Assembly: GCA_963556695.1 (NCBI GenBank)
Contig: CAUWAG010000013.1
Location: forward strand, 1 to 64,000
Length of the DNA stretch: 64,000 bases
From: Anthostomella pinea
Taxonomy: Eukaryota; Ascomycota; Sordariomycetes; Xylariales; Xylariaceae
Direction: 5' to 3'
The first letter of the stretch is position 1; each line of letters begins with the position of its first letter. Below, in pieces: positions 42,726-52,948 of this stretch. The notes beneath the pieces are model-generated. The model was not told the origin of the DNA, made no database searches, and worked only from the letters and a program-made list of their open reading frames with translations. The position numbers and the translations under genes are program-made.

Positions 42726-45484
42726 ACGGCGGGGGCATAGATGTGGGACAGCCCTAGATGTGGGACAGTTTTCACACCCAACATCACAATGTTCACTTAC
42801 ACATATCTCTACCGGCAATTGTGACGTTCTAATACGGTACAGGTATGTCCGAATGAGACAGAGCCCTGGAGCCCGTGGAACGTCAGGTATATCTACCACC
42901 ATAGAATATTCAGTTGCCATCCTGAATATTCCACATCCTTTTGTGGGGAGCTTAGCCAATTGGTGTGGTGGTCAATTGCTATTCTGTGACATGTCATGGT
43001 CTGGTATAGGTAGCCCATGTGGTGAGTCCTAGAGCCCGGGCATGAGTACATGTACCACCATTGAATGTCAAGCTGCCACGCTTGATATTCGACATCCTTT
43101 TGGGAGGAACAGCCGTGGCATGGTGGTTATGGTGAGCGTTCCGTCACAGCAATGAAGCCCTAGATATCGTAAATACTGCATTGAAATCGTCTTTTCTTGT
43201 TGTTTTCAGCAGTCCTGGTTTCATCAGGTTTACCAATGCGGGATGGGCCGCTGTGGGGGTCGGAAGTTAGCACTCCCGGCCCTCATCTGAGGGGTAATGG
43301 GACCCGTGCCCCCTATCCCCTTCACTGTAGCAGAAGTTCTGCTGTTCTTTTTTTTCTTTTTTTTCTATCAGTATCATAGGCTTCAGTACGTTGAAATGCC
43401 TCCTTCGTACACTCCAGAAGACCTCGCAGAGGCAATTGCTGCTGTGAACGATGGCATATCCCTCCGCAAGGCGCATCAGCGCTGGGGAGTACCGAAATCA
43501 ACTCTCGCGCCAAAGGTAGACGGCACCACGATGCGCCCAACGCTAACTAGCCGTGAGGGGGCTCTTAGGAGCCAAAAGTTAAGCCTTGCGCAAGAAACTC
43601 GGGTTATATCATGGATCCTCTATCAAGAGAAGGCTGGCCACGCGCCAACTCACAGCAATGTGAGGTACATCATCCGGAAGATCCTACAGTCTGAGGGCAG
43701 GGCAGATCATTTAGGGGGCAAATACATGCGAAATTTCATCCGCAGGCACCCAGAGATAAAGACCAAGATGGGCAGAAAGCTGGACTACAAGCGTATCAAC
43801 GCCGCCACGCCCGAGAACATCAATGGCTTCCATGATCTCTATAAGGAGTTTGCCTTCATCAAACCCGCAAACCGGACAAATATCGATAAGTACGACATTA
43901 TGCAGGGCTGGCAGTACGTAAGCGCCCAATCTAAGTGCTTTTCGGACGGCTGACCGGGCCGATAATAGGTCTGATGGCTTTGTAATAGGTAGTTCTGGCT
44001 CAAAAGGGGCCAACGTCAAGTCTAACGACGACCGCACGTGGACTACAGTGATCGAATCGATCACCGCCACTGGAAAGAAGCTCCGGCCGCTCGTTATTTT
44101 TAAGGCGAAGTCGATACAGACTCAGTGGTTTAAAGAGCAGCTCATTATTGAGCATCCCGCAATGGCAGAGTAGATAGTGACGTACTCCATTAACAGCTGG
44201 TCCTCAAACGAGATCGTGTTGGAGTGGCTTGAAAAGGCGAGTAAATAACGAGTACTACTCGTTAACTACGTGCTAATAAGCCTCAGATGTATCTCCCTGA
44301 TACAGCTTCTGAAGATCCCGATGATTCTCGCCTCCTAAAATTAGATGGCCATGGCAGCCACTGCTCGGATGAGTTTATATATCTTTGCTACATTAACAAC
44401 GTATATATGTGCTTTTTTCCAGCTTACACGGTAAGTTAGATGATCAGTTAGTAGTTATTTTACTAATAGGGATAGTCTCATATCTTCCAGCCGCTGGATT
44501 TGACAGTATTCTCTGTTATTAAAGCCGCCTACCGCCGCTGATCAATCAGCTTGGCCAGCTCAACGATTCGGCCCCTATTGGCAAGATTAAGTTCCTCAGT
44601 TGCCTAGCGAAAGCTCGCAATGAAGCTACGCCGGCTATTGTGCGTTTGGGGTGGCGTACTGCTGGGCTTTGGCCTGTAAATCGACGAAAAACGTTGACGA
44701 ACGAGCATGTGGTGAAGGCGGCGGAGATCTAAGCAGCAGCAGCTGCTATAATGGACCCCGAGACCACCCACGAGGCCCTAGAAGCCCCTAAATCAGGGCA
44801 GGACATAGCCCTGATGCTATCACCAGTTGCTAAGACCCCTGAGCAGCGAGCAGCAGTACGCTTGGTTGCAAAGTCGTACGATGAGATGGTGGTTGAGCTA
44901 GCCCTCGCAAAGGAGCTGCTGGAGGCAAAAGACGCCAAAATGGAGCGTCTACAGCTAAAAAAGCGCCGTAAGGCACCTCAAGAAGAGCCTAATTAACGGC
45001 TATGGAGAGTTGGGGACGTTGTTCAGGAGCAGATCGAGCAAACGGAGGCTGTGCGAGTCTTGATCGAGCAGCGGGCTGAGAGACGACGATTTGTGGCCGA
45101 ATTACGGAACCTGCACATGAATGAATCAGAGAGACCATTCTCTGATGACTCTCTCTCGCCTGAATCATCAGATTCAGAAGAATTTGAGCCCTTACAGGGT
45201 GTTGAGGATAAAGGGGTTATTGTTGATGAAGGGGACGAAAGCGAGGATGAGGAGGTTGAGGAGCCCATTGTGATTCGATCTTCGTGCTGCGCAATCCGCC
45301 AGCCTGTACGGTACCGCGACAAAAATTAGTATTGCTGAAAACTCAAAGAAAAGGCGATTCTTTTGCTGTTTTTACATTATCTAGAGCCTCAATCCAGATG
45401 GAGTTATGTATGGGTGCAAGTGTGGTCTTTTGGTGTGAAAACTGTCCCACATCTAGGGCTGTCCCACATCTATACCCCCGCCGT
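42726..45484 (+). mobile_element. Pogo/Tigger-type DNA transposon, 2.76 kb
   Basis: Near-identical inverted ends of about 52 bp. The left end begins ACGGCGGGGGCATAGATGTG and the right end is its complement with one change. Each end holds the word AGATGTGGGACAG twice. TA is present outside both ends (42724-42725 and 45485-45486). It carries a degenerate pogo-like transposase and charged C-terminal ORFs. The left subterminal part contains two diverged copies (about 42866-42975 and 43030-43135) of a segment with ACATCCTTTTG. Confidence 0.85.
43396..45329 (+). pseudogene. Pogo-type transposase, degenerate
   Basis: From ATG 43396 the first 186 codons encode a psq/HTH (AEAIAAVNDGISLRKAHQRWGVPKSTL) and a CENP-B-like HTH (YMRNFIRRHPEIKTKMGRKL). 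A likely intron (about 43916-43971, GTACGT...AATAG) leads to DDE sequence: TGKKLRPLVIFKAKS, SINSWSSNEIVLEWL, LKLDGHGSHCSDEF and PLDLTVFSVIKAAYRR. TAG at 44171-44173 replaces an expected Trp, and the later pieces are in different frames. Downstream open frames 44751-44996 and 45051-45329 are charged and coiled-coil or acidic and probably the transposase tail. Not functional as it stands. Confidence 0.75.
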
Positions 45485-45578
45485 TAACCACTATATTAAT
45501 AGTTATATTCATAAGCTATACGCCTCGGATAAAACTTTTTAAAAAATCACGAAAATTAATAACTTTTAAACTACGAAA

Positions 45579-46054
45579 TGTTACGAACCAACAAACAGTG
45601 CAGCCTGATAGCAGGCCCGGAAGGGACGATTAGAAACAGGTTGACCAGTAAGTGGGGTGCTGATCAGTGGAGAGATCGGAGCAACGGTACACAGATCACG
45701 TGACCAGCAGAACCTGGGTCACGTGTCTAAGAATTTGGATCACTGGATCACCATGGTGATCCAGGGTGAGCCACCTAATCAGTGAGGGAGAGATTGGATA
45801 TATAAGGACAGACATTTCCCAACCAGATAGATAGACAGTCTCTACCTCAGTGATCAATCTAAGCATCTTAGCCAACCCTAAGGTGGGAGAAATCTCCTGA
45901 CAACTCAACTACGCAGTGAACCCAGTTCAGACCAAGGCCCAGCATCTGAGTGTCTTCTAGTTGACAGAAGCCTCTATCGTCCTTTGTGTTAACTTACCTC
46001 AGAACATGAACCCTATAGAACACTTTAGCCTTATAGGTTAGACGGCTCGTCACA
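45579..46054. repeat. Probable solo LTR, 476 bp
   Basis: Begins TGTTACGA and ends TCGTCACA, an imperfect inverted terminal pair of the TG...CA type. It contains a TATA-like GATATATAAGGA (about 45796) and is much less AT-rich than the DNA on both sides. No target duplication is seen and there is no second copy in the window, so the call rests on ends and composition. Confidence 0.45.
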
Positions 46055-46500
46055 TTATATTTATAAATACCGGTATTTATTTCGCCGGTAAAAATAAAAG
46101 CGCATTATTTACAATAATTCTTTATTGTAAAAACGGGCTTTTCTTCTTTATATAAAACTACCAAAAGCCTAAAAAACATTAAGAAATTTTTCAAAGATTT
46201 ACGGTTAATTATTTTATGTTTAAAAAGCTCTTTTAACTTTAATTAACAGCTATAATATTATTAAAAAAGCTCTTAATAAATCTAAATAACTAGTTGTTCG
46301 TTAAAAGTCTAAAAAACGAACCTTTTTAAATAGCTTATAATCTTTTAAGTTTTATTTAATTTAAATAGAGACTCTATAGCCTTCGTTTTTGCTAGTTGAT
46401 ATAATCTTTGAAACAGTTTTTTTTTCCATATAAGTAAATAAAAAGTTCAAGGTTTATTTAAATAAATGCAAAATAATATGTAAACGTATGTTTTTATACG
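46055..46500. other. AT-rich RIP-like DNA
   Basis: No open frame, runs of TTTTA/TAAAA. Origin not recognisable. Confidence 0.5.
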
Positions 46501-46659
46501 TACAGTGGGGTGTCAAAGAAACCGCACACCCCACTCAACTGATATAGTGACCACAATTGACCACCCTACTTCGCGATGTCACAACTATCGCAATTCTGTG
46601 TGGCTTCCTTAGTAAATTAAGGATTATATACATAAAGATATAGTTTATTATTTGAAATC

Positions 46660-47945
46660 TGTTAATACTTAATATGCCTTCCCTTCTCTTTGAAAATCGT
46701 CGCGATCCGCTTTGGCATCGAATCTATCAGCCTATCAATTATGGCAATTTTAACCTTTTTTATACCCTCTTTACGGCATCTATTAAATAATCCATTGAGT
46801 CAGCGTTAACCAACAGCTCTCTATGCTCAGTGTTATCTTTGCAGATTTTCTCTTTGAGCCACGCCCAGAGATTTTTGATAGGGTTGAGATCAGGAGAGTA
46901 AGGTCACGAAGCGTAAATATGGAGTGGACGTAACAGTCCTGCTTTCACTACGTACGTGTAAGAATATCTCGGTGGGGAGGGGAAGAAGGATCTGACCCGC
47001 AAGCTAATTCTGGTAGGATTAAAGATCCTTCAACCCGCCCCACAATTACCCAATCTAGTACAGCTGTGGCAACACGTCCTGTGCGCCAGGTCACCTGATG
47101 CAGCGCACTGACCACATCGATGGGCTGACAGACGTACAGGAGGTCAGACCGTCACAAGTAAGGAGGCCACTCCTTCAGCAACTTTGAGGTATGAATAGGT
47201 GCATTATCCTGCATGAACGTCACACCTGATTCCATAACTTTAGGGAGCTCTTCCTGGAGGATTTCTTTGTAAACTTGAGCTGTCATGCTGCCGCATTTGG
47301 GCTTGGGATCCCCTGAACAGATGGCCAACTCGCTCCTCACGTCATGACAAATACCACCCCAAAATATATATAAATGACACGATCTCCTGTCACAGGGCTG
47401 TACGTACTTATTTGTTATTGAAGAGGAGCCTGGTTTGAAGGAAATTGGTTAGTTATTGTGCTCATAATCGCGCTCCGCGTGAAGGAAGACGGAAAAGGAG
47501 TTCTTAAGGGCTCTGAACCTTTAGGCTTGAACACCCACCCCTTGCGCTGGCCTTGCCCACGCTTCATAATCGACTCGTCTGTGAATAAAACACTCCTCTA
47601 GAAAGAACTCGGCTTGTCGTCAAGCTCTATAGCCCATTTCAATCGTTTATTTGCGTGATCTTGGGTCAGAAATGAGCGTGTTGCGGCTTCGTGGTGTCCG
47701 ATGCCTTTCCGGATCATATGGCAACCAATAGTTTGTGGTGACTCCTTCAGATTGAGTTTTTGTTTGAATCCAAGGAGATAAATGAACAGATTGGCCTTAA
47801 CTTCACGTAACGACGCCCTTTCCTCAATCCAAGATAGGGATTGTAGTCGTCCACAGCCGTCAAGAGACACGCCGTAGTCCTGAGCGGTGAAGCGCTTCTT
47901 GATGCCGTGACACGTCGCTGCATCCACTCCCTCAGCAAGTTCCAC
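46660..47945 (-). pseudogene. Tc1-type transposase, fragmented
   Basis: Minus-strand pieces in order are a mid-region ORF (47598-47945, HEAATRSFLTQDHANKRLKWA), the second acidic site region QVYKEILQEELPKV...FMQDNAPIHTSKLLKEW (47152-47340), and, beyond an insertion, PYSPDLNPIKNLWAWLKEKI (about 46900-46840), the classic Tc1 C-terminal block. A stop sits where the Trp before PYSPDLNP is expected. The coding region is interrupted between KLLKEW and YSPDLNP by about 220 bp (about 46934-47155) that does not encode transposase. Clearly inactive. Confidence 0.75.
46934..47155 (-). repeat. Insert within Tc1 transposase, LTR-like end
   Basis: About 220 bp of GC-richer DNA interrupts the Tc1 gene. On the minus strand it begins TGTGACGGTCTG, resembling the start of LTR family A (TGTGACGGCCTG), but the rest differs. 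Flanks TTACT and TTACG are a near-duplication. Possibly a solo LTR of a related family; the other end does not show a clear CA. Confidence 0.35.
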
Positions 47946-48148
47946 CTACTTGGACGTATGGCCTCTAATTAGCCTCCCATAAATCCGATTGCGCTGACAA
48001 GGTGTTGTGTGAACTCTTGATTTTTTTGGAGTTATTTTGAGTACTCGAGGTATGATTGAAGTTGTGTTATCAGTCGAGGGATAAAGGTAAAAACGAAAAG
48101 CAACCCAGGGAATTGGCTGGGGTGTGCGGTATTTATGCCGACCTCTTA

Positions 48149-48956
48149 TAAAAAAACAAATTAATCTTATAAAAATACTTAATTTAATCTTCACAAATAA
48201 AATAAAAGCTTTCTTATATATAACTATTTTAAAAAACTATTTGTCAAGTAAAACATTACACACTACCGCATATTTATATAATACAACTATTTATTAAAGA
48301 CTACACCTTATAATTCCGTATACAATATTTCACAGTAATAAAGCTAATATTATTAATATTATTAATAACAAATCCGTCATATATTATAATATTTTATGAA
48401 TTACACCTAGACTTCTTAACCCCTTTAATAGAACCGTAATAATTAGTTATAAAAAACTTAAATAACCGTTGTTTGAAGTTTGAAAATATTAAAATCCTTG
48501 GAAATAATATTTTTAAAATAAAAATCTAATAAAAATAAAATTTTTAAAACAGACTTAAGAGCAAAATAAGTCTTACCGGTTACAAATTAAGTTTTAATTC
48601 ATATATTTATTGGAATTTGTTTTTAAAAAACTAAACTAATTTGAAAATGAATTTTAATAGTAATAAAAGGCTAAAAAACAACTAAGCGGACGATATGCAG
48701 CCATTATTTTAGAAAATTTGATAATATTTAATATACTTGCCCTTAAAATTCAAAACGCCCGGAATAAAAACGTTTATTAATTAAAAGCGGGTTTTTATAC
48801 AGTGCTTATATACCGTATTAATTAATATACTTGTACTTATATTTATTTGAATATTACGATTTCTTATCACATTTTTGATAAAATTATATTTTGTACGTAA
48901 AAGAAAGGCTTATTTTTATCATTCAATTTTTTTAGTTAATATAAATTAAATATAAG
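48149..48956. other. AT-rich RIP-like DNA
   Basis: About 800 bp of very AT-rich sequence with no open frame and no recognisable element. Confidence 0.5.
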
Positions 48957-49160
48957 TGTTGGATCCATGCGATTCCAGCCTGCAAACCATCTATACCAGG
49001 ACCCACATGTATGATTAGATAAGTGATTAGATACCGGATTGCGAGGTCACTTAGCCAGACCTTCAGGTCCAGCTAGACCTCTCAATCCAACCATCAGCAA
49101 CATCATGACCTTGACCCCATACTCGAGTATTATAATTGATCGTTCAAGCCTGTTCCAACA
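48957..49160 (+). repeat. Solo LTR family B, copy 1
   Basis: 204 bp, TGTTGGATCCATG...CTGTTCCAACA. Flanked by a perfect 5-bp duplication ATAAG (48952-48956 and 49161-49165). The TG...CA ends and the duplication make a solo LTR very likely. Confidence 0.85.
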
Positions 49161-49435
49161 ATAAGGTTTTTTTTAAATAAGGTTTTTTTAACTATTATAC
49201 TGTAATGTTTTTTATTTAACTCTTTAATCGTTTAAGTACGTTTCATTACTATTATTAAAGTTATTATTAATCGGAATATTTTCCACTTTTTTTGTTTAAC
49301 TTTCAGTAATCTCATTTTAAAAAAGTTACGTTTATTTAATCCGACTTATTTTGGTTAAAGTTTATATAGTAAAAAAAGGTTTTTTCTTTTATGCTTTTTA
49401 AAAAAAATCCTTTTAACATATTTTAATTTTATATT
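49161..49435. other. AT-rich DNA between the two family B LTRs
   Basis: AT-rich, no open frame. It is too short for an element body, and each LTR has its own duplication, so these are two separate insertions. Confidence 0.5.
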
Positions 49436-49854
49436 TGTTGGATCCATGTGATTCCACAGTCAAACCGTCCATACAGAACCCACATGTATGATTAGATAAG
49501 AGATTAGATACCAGATTGTGAGGTCACTTAGCTAGACCTTCAGGTCCCGCTAGACTTCCCAATTCAACCATCAGTAACATCATGACCTTGACCTCATACT
49601 CGAGTATTGTGACGGCCTGCACAGACCTTCCCACATGAAAAATGGATACTTCCTAATAGGGGAAGGATCTGACCAGAGGATCCCCTTAAAGGGGCAACCT
49701 CCCACTGTACCTATCTCTCTCTCTCTTCCTTTCCTCTCTAGTCTTGATATTCTCGTTAATAGAGTAATAGCTGCTTGCTGCCGGCCATGTCCCAGCTCCT
49801 CAGTACGCTCGCCGTGACAAGTATTATGATTGATCGTTCAAGCCTCTTCCCACA
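49436..49854 (+). repeat. Solo LTR family B, copy 2, interrupted by an LTR of family A
   Basis: Starts TGTTGGATCCATG and ends CTCTTCCCACA. Without the nested insert it is about 200 bp and matches copy 1 closely. Flanks ATATT and ATATG are a near-perfect duplication. A family A LTR is inserted at its AGTAT site. Confidence 0.82.
49608..49819 (+). repeat. Solo LTR family A, nested
   Basis: 212 bp, TGTGACGGCCTG...CGCCGTGACA, with a perfect 5-bp duplication AGTAT at 49603-49607 and 49820-49824. Copy 1 of family B at 49131-49135 gives the empty site, CTCGAGTATTATAATTGATC, proving the exact insertion point. Confidence 0.92.
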
Positions 49855-50118
49855 ATATGTAAGTTTTAAATATTATACATAAAACAAATGGTAATTCTTC
49901 ATGGTTATTCTTATATGATTAGGTGTTTTAAATAGATTCGGTTGTTTCTCATAATATATTAGGTTTATATAATTCTATCTTATTGTAAAATAACACATTT
50001 TAAAAACTTTTACTTAATTTTAATTAATAATTATAAATTAATTGTCACGATGCCTGCGGCGGTGTGTTGCAATCTGGGATTGATTACGAAAATAACAAGG
50101 TGAGGAAGGAAAAGGAAG
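49855..50118. other. AT-rich DNA with a short GC-richer end
   Basis: AT-rich up to about 50040, then about 75 bp of ordinary composition (CGATGCCTGCGGCGG...) of unknown origin next to the last family A LTR. Confidence 0.4.
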
Positions 50119-50331
50119 CTGTCACAGCGAGCGTACTGAGGTGCTGGGACATGGCCGGCAGCAAGCAGCTATTACTCTATTGACGAGAATATCAAGACTA
50201 GAGAGGAAAGGAAGAGAGAGAGTGATAGGTACAGCGGGAGGTTGCCCCTTTAAGGGGATCCTCTGGTCAGATCCTTCCCTTATTGGGAAGTATCGTCTTG
50301 TCATGTGGGAAGGTCCGTGCAGGCCGTCACA
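50119..50331 (-). repeat. Solo LTR family A
   Basis: 213 bp, on the minus strand TGTGACGGCCTG...CGCTGTGACA. No matching flanking 5-mers are seen, so the site may have been rearranged. Confidence 0.8.
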
Positions 50332-50492
50332 AGATTTCTTTTTATTAAATTATTTTCGTTTTAATTTTTTTAATATTATTTAGTAATTACATTTAAATAA
50401 ATCAGATTTAATAGTTTTTTTTCTCGGATAAAGTTTTCAAAATATTTTACAACAATAACCCTTTCTTGATTAATAAGCGTTTATTCTTCTAC

Positions 50493-50855
50493 GGGATGTC
50501 GAATCGGACCAGCACACCTAGGTTGTTGGAGTCGGTGGCCTGGGATATGTTACGTGTTAGCACATGACCAACGAAGAATTTCAAATAATGGCCTTACAGC
50601 CCACGCCATCTGCATGATCTGCTCCTCGGGACCCTGAGAGAGCTGGACAAGATCCATGGCTGCGCTCGAGACCTCCGACCGAGCCCGCCGGACGGCCGAG
50701 TCCTCTCGGGCATAGGGGTCATGGCTGCTCTCGTCGAGAGAGGGGTCGGCAATGTTGTTGCCCTTGAGCAGTTCCGAGAGTTTCGCCGCCTTCTCTGCGA
50801 CGAGAGCCGCAGTCGATGTTAGCGACACCGCCGCACCAGAAGATTCGCTGGCCAT
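50493..50855 (-). pseudogene. O-methyltransferase, 5' part (split gene)
   Basis: Exon 1 is 50598-50855 (86 codons, ATG at 50855): VAEKAAKLSELLKGNNIADPS...ARSEVSSAAMDLVQLSQGPEEQIMQMAW. This is the N-terminal helical region of fungal O-methyltransferases (usually ARxELIxAxxDLxxLxxGPxExL). A 58-bp intron (50540-50597, GTAAGG...gctaac...CAG) joins in phase to ATDSNNLGVLVRFDIP, the expected continuation. Similarity ends at about 50493, where AT-rich repeat DNA starts. The C-terminal half of such a protein lies 8 kb away on the same strand (41799-42375). The Rossmann SAM-binding core between them is missing. Confidence 0.75.
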
Positions 50856-51617
50856 GATGAGGCAAGGTTAAAGCAATGTCAAGCGTCAAAAACACTATAT
50901 GGTGGGATCATGGGATGGATGCTAGCCGAAGGTGTGATCTCAGTTGACAACTTGGCGAACGACGAGGATTAGGAGATTAGGAGCTGGGATGCAACTTATG
51001 CCCAGCACACGGCGAAGAGCAAGAGATGACCTCATGGGGTGCTCGAAACAGAGCCCTGAAGTACTTCCCTATACAGCCTGGTTAAGGGGTGACTTCAGAA
51101 CCCGCAACGACTAGTACCATCATCTACGCTCGCCGGCGTTTCAACGGGTTTCGCTGAAGGCGTTGACCTGATCAACCTCAGACCTGATCTCAATAACCAA
51201 TCGGAAACAAACATACTTCCCCATACAGCCTACTAGGTAAGGGGTGTATGTCACGCTGGGGAGGCTGCATTAGCTCGGACGGGGTTGAGAAGCGAAGTCC
51301 GTTCCCTCCCAAAGGGCAAGTCGCGAAACCCGTCCTGAAGGCTGACAGGCTTTCCTTCTTGAGGCGTGTCGGAATTGGAACATTTCGACTGATTCGCACT
51401 GATCCCTCTGCCCCCGTATACAAGTTGAAGATTGAAGACCCTGGGCCGCGCCTGCACGAATTACGGGGTACCCAACCAGTCCTTCTCGTGCATACTCTAG
51501 CACTCCCGCACACACACATTCCACTGCTCGACCCTTCGCGAGGGTCCTTTAGTATCATCACCACATTCGATTTAGCAGTCACCCTCCATGCTCGCTAGAA
51601 CTGCGAGGCTTGGCAAC
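50856..51617. other. Intergenic with a short direct repeat
   Basis: No gene recognised. Two related pieces of about 35 bp, at about 51059-51092 and 51212-51245 (TACTTCCC-ATACAGCCT...TAAGGGGTG), form a direct repeat. Confidence 0.4.
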
Positions 51618-52283
51618 ATGACGAACTTCAAGATCTCCGTCACCTCCGACACCATCTGCCCATGGTGCTTCGTCGGCCGCAAGCAGCTCCTCGCAGCCAA
51701 GGAGCTGTACGCCGAGAAGCACCCGAACTCGGGGGATGTCTTCACCGTCGACTACCTGCCCTACATGCTGCTGCCCGACTGGCCGCGAGGACCTGGCGGT
51801 GCGCGGGACAAGCATGAAGCCTACGTCGCTCGGTTCGGCGCGCCGCTCGTCAAGCAGATGCACCAGCGCCTCCGCAACATCGGCCGCGAGCTGAACATTG
51901 ACTTCAAGTTCGGCAGGCGCACGGGCAACACGCACGACTCGCAACGCCTGGTTCGGCTGGCCAAGAGCTACGGCTCCGACGTCGAGGGCAAGATCATTGA
52001 CGAGCTGTTCTCGTCGTACTTCGAGAAGGAGGGCGACATCACCGATCTGGAGAACTTCCGCGGAATCGCTGCCAAGGCGGGCATTCCCGACGCGCGCTTC
52101 CAGCAGGCTATCGTGGACAGCGATGAGGGGGGCAAGGAGGTCGACTACGAGATGGCGCAGGAGCAGCGGAGAGGCATCATGGGCGTGCCTAAGATCGTCC
52201 TGCAGGATAAATACCACTTTGACGGCTCACTAGATCCTGAAACATTTGTGAGTGTGTTAGAGAAGGTAAAGGCGGCGGAGTAG
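51618..52283 (+). CDS. DsbA/FrnE-family thiol oxidoreductase
   Basis: 221 residues from ATG 51618 (MTNFKISVTSD); a possible ATG 30 bp upstream adds ten poorly conserved residues. The thioredoxin-fold active site CPWC lies at about residues 14-17 in DTICPWCFVGRKQL, which is the FrnE-type pattern. Later landmarks are NTHDSQRLVRLA (helical insert), LFSSYFEKEGDITD and the cis-Pro loop MGVPKIVLQ. There is no signal peptide, so a cytosolic role in disulfide exchange or glutathione-linked isomerisation is likely. A 212-codon antisense frame over the same region is a GC-bias shadow. Confidence 0.92.
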   Translation: MTNFKISVTSDTICPWCFVGRKQLLAAKELYAEKHPNSGDVFTVDYLPYMLLPDWPRGPGGARDKHEAYVARFGAPLVKQMHQRLRNIGRELNIDFKFGRRTGNTHDSQRLVRLAKSYGSDVEGKIIDELFSSYFEKEGDITDLENFRGIAAKAGIPDARFQQAIVDSDEGGKEVDYEMAQEQRRGIMGVPKIVLQDKYHFDGSLDPETFVSVLEKVKAAE

Positions 52284-52948
52284 GGTAACCTATGAATGAC
52301 AGCAAAGTTGCCCCCAAGGCTACTTTCATGTAATGATGTATAAACACGATGTGGATGTTACAGGTGCTGTCTATCTCGCTCGTTCCGGTATCTGTCCGGA
52401 GTCCGGACTGGCTAGACTGGTCGAGAGCGTCTTCTGCACTGGGTGAAGGGGGCAGACCTCGCCTGTGTCTGGTCGATGTCCACACCATGGTTCGATGATC
52501 AGCTTGCTTTTCTCAATGCTGTAAGATGCATAGATCGTCCCCCTGCTAACGAACAAGGCAGACTTGAGCTTGGCGGAAGTCGACGGTGCCCCGCCTTTTC
52601 AAGCACGAGTCTCTGCCAGATGATTCCATCGGCTTCAGTCCCGAAGGTCGAAATGTGCGTTGGCAAACATTGAAGAAGACCTTTCCACTACCACGCAGAG
52701 AGTCTTGGTCCGCCTGCATTTCATATACTCATTTGATGTCATTGGGTCTTGAAGCTATCCAGACAGACTGAGACTCAATGGTAAGGTTGCTTTAGCGCTC
52801 GAACTAGAGCCATTGCGCAATCCGTATTGACCGAGACGATCAGCTTCACGTGACGGACTGGGTTGCCCTCGGCGCGACCGTGTTACAGAGTAAGTTCCTT
52901 AGCCGGAGGAGGGGAAGGCCCTGAGCTGGTTACAGGAAACCAGCAACC
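52284..52948. other. Intergenic
   Basis: No gene recognised. An upstream exon for the PI-PLC-like gene cannot be excluded. Confidence 0.4.

Larger units (their letters stand above)
46501..48148 (-). mobile_element. Tc1/mariner-like transposon, broken
   Basis: Left end TACAGTGGGGTGTCAAAGAAA followed by CCGCACACCCCA; the right end (about 48110-48148) contains the complement, TGGGGTGTGCGGTATTTATG. The element is about 1.65 kb, including a foreign-looking insert of about 220 bp. It encodes a Tc1-type transposase on the minus strand. Confidence 0.7.

Noticed and set aside
51579..52217. 212-codon antisense ORF opposite the DsbA-like gene
   Set aside because: GC-rich third positions open the opposite strand; no motif, and the sense frame has a clear domain and CPWC site.
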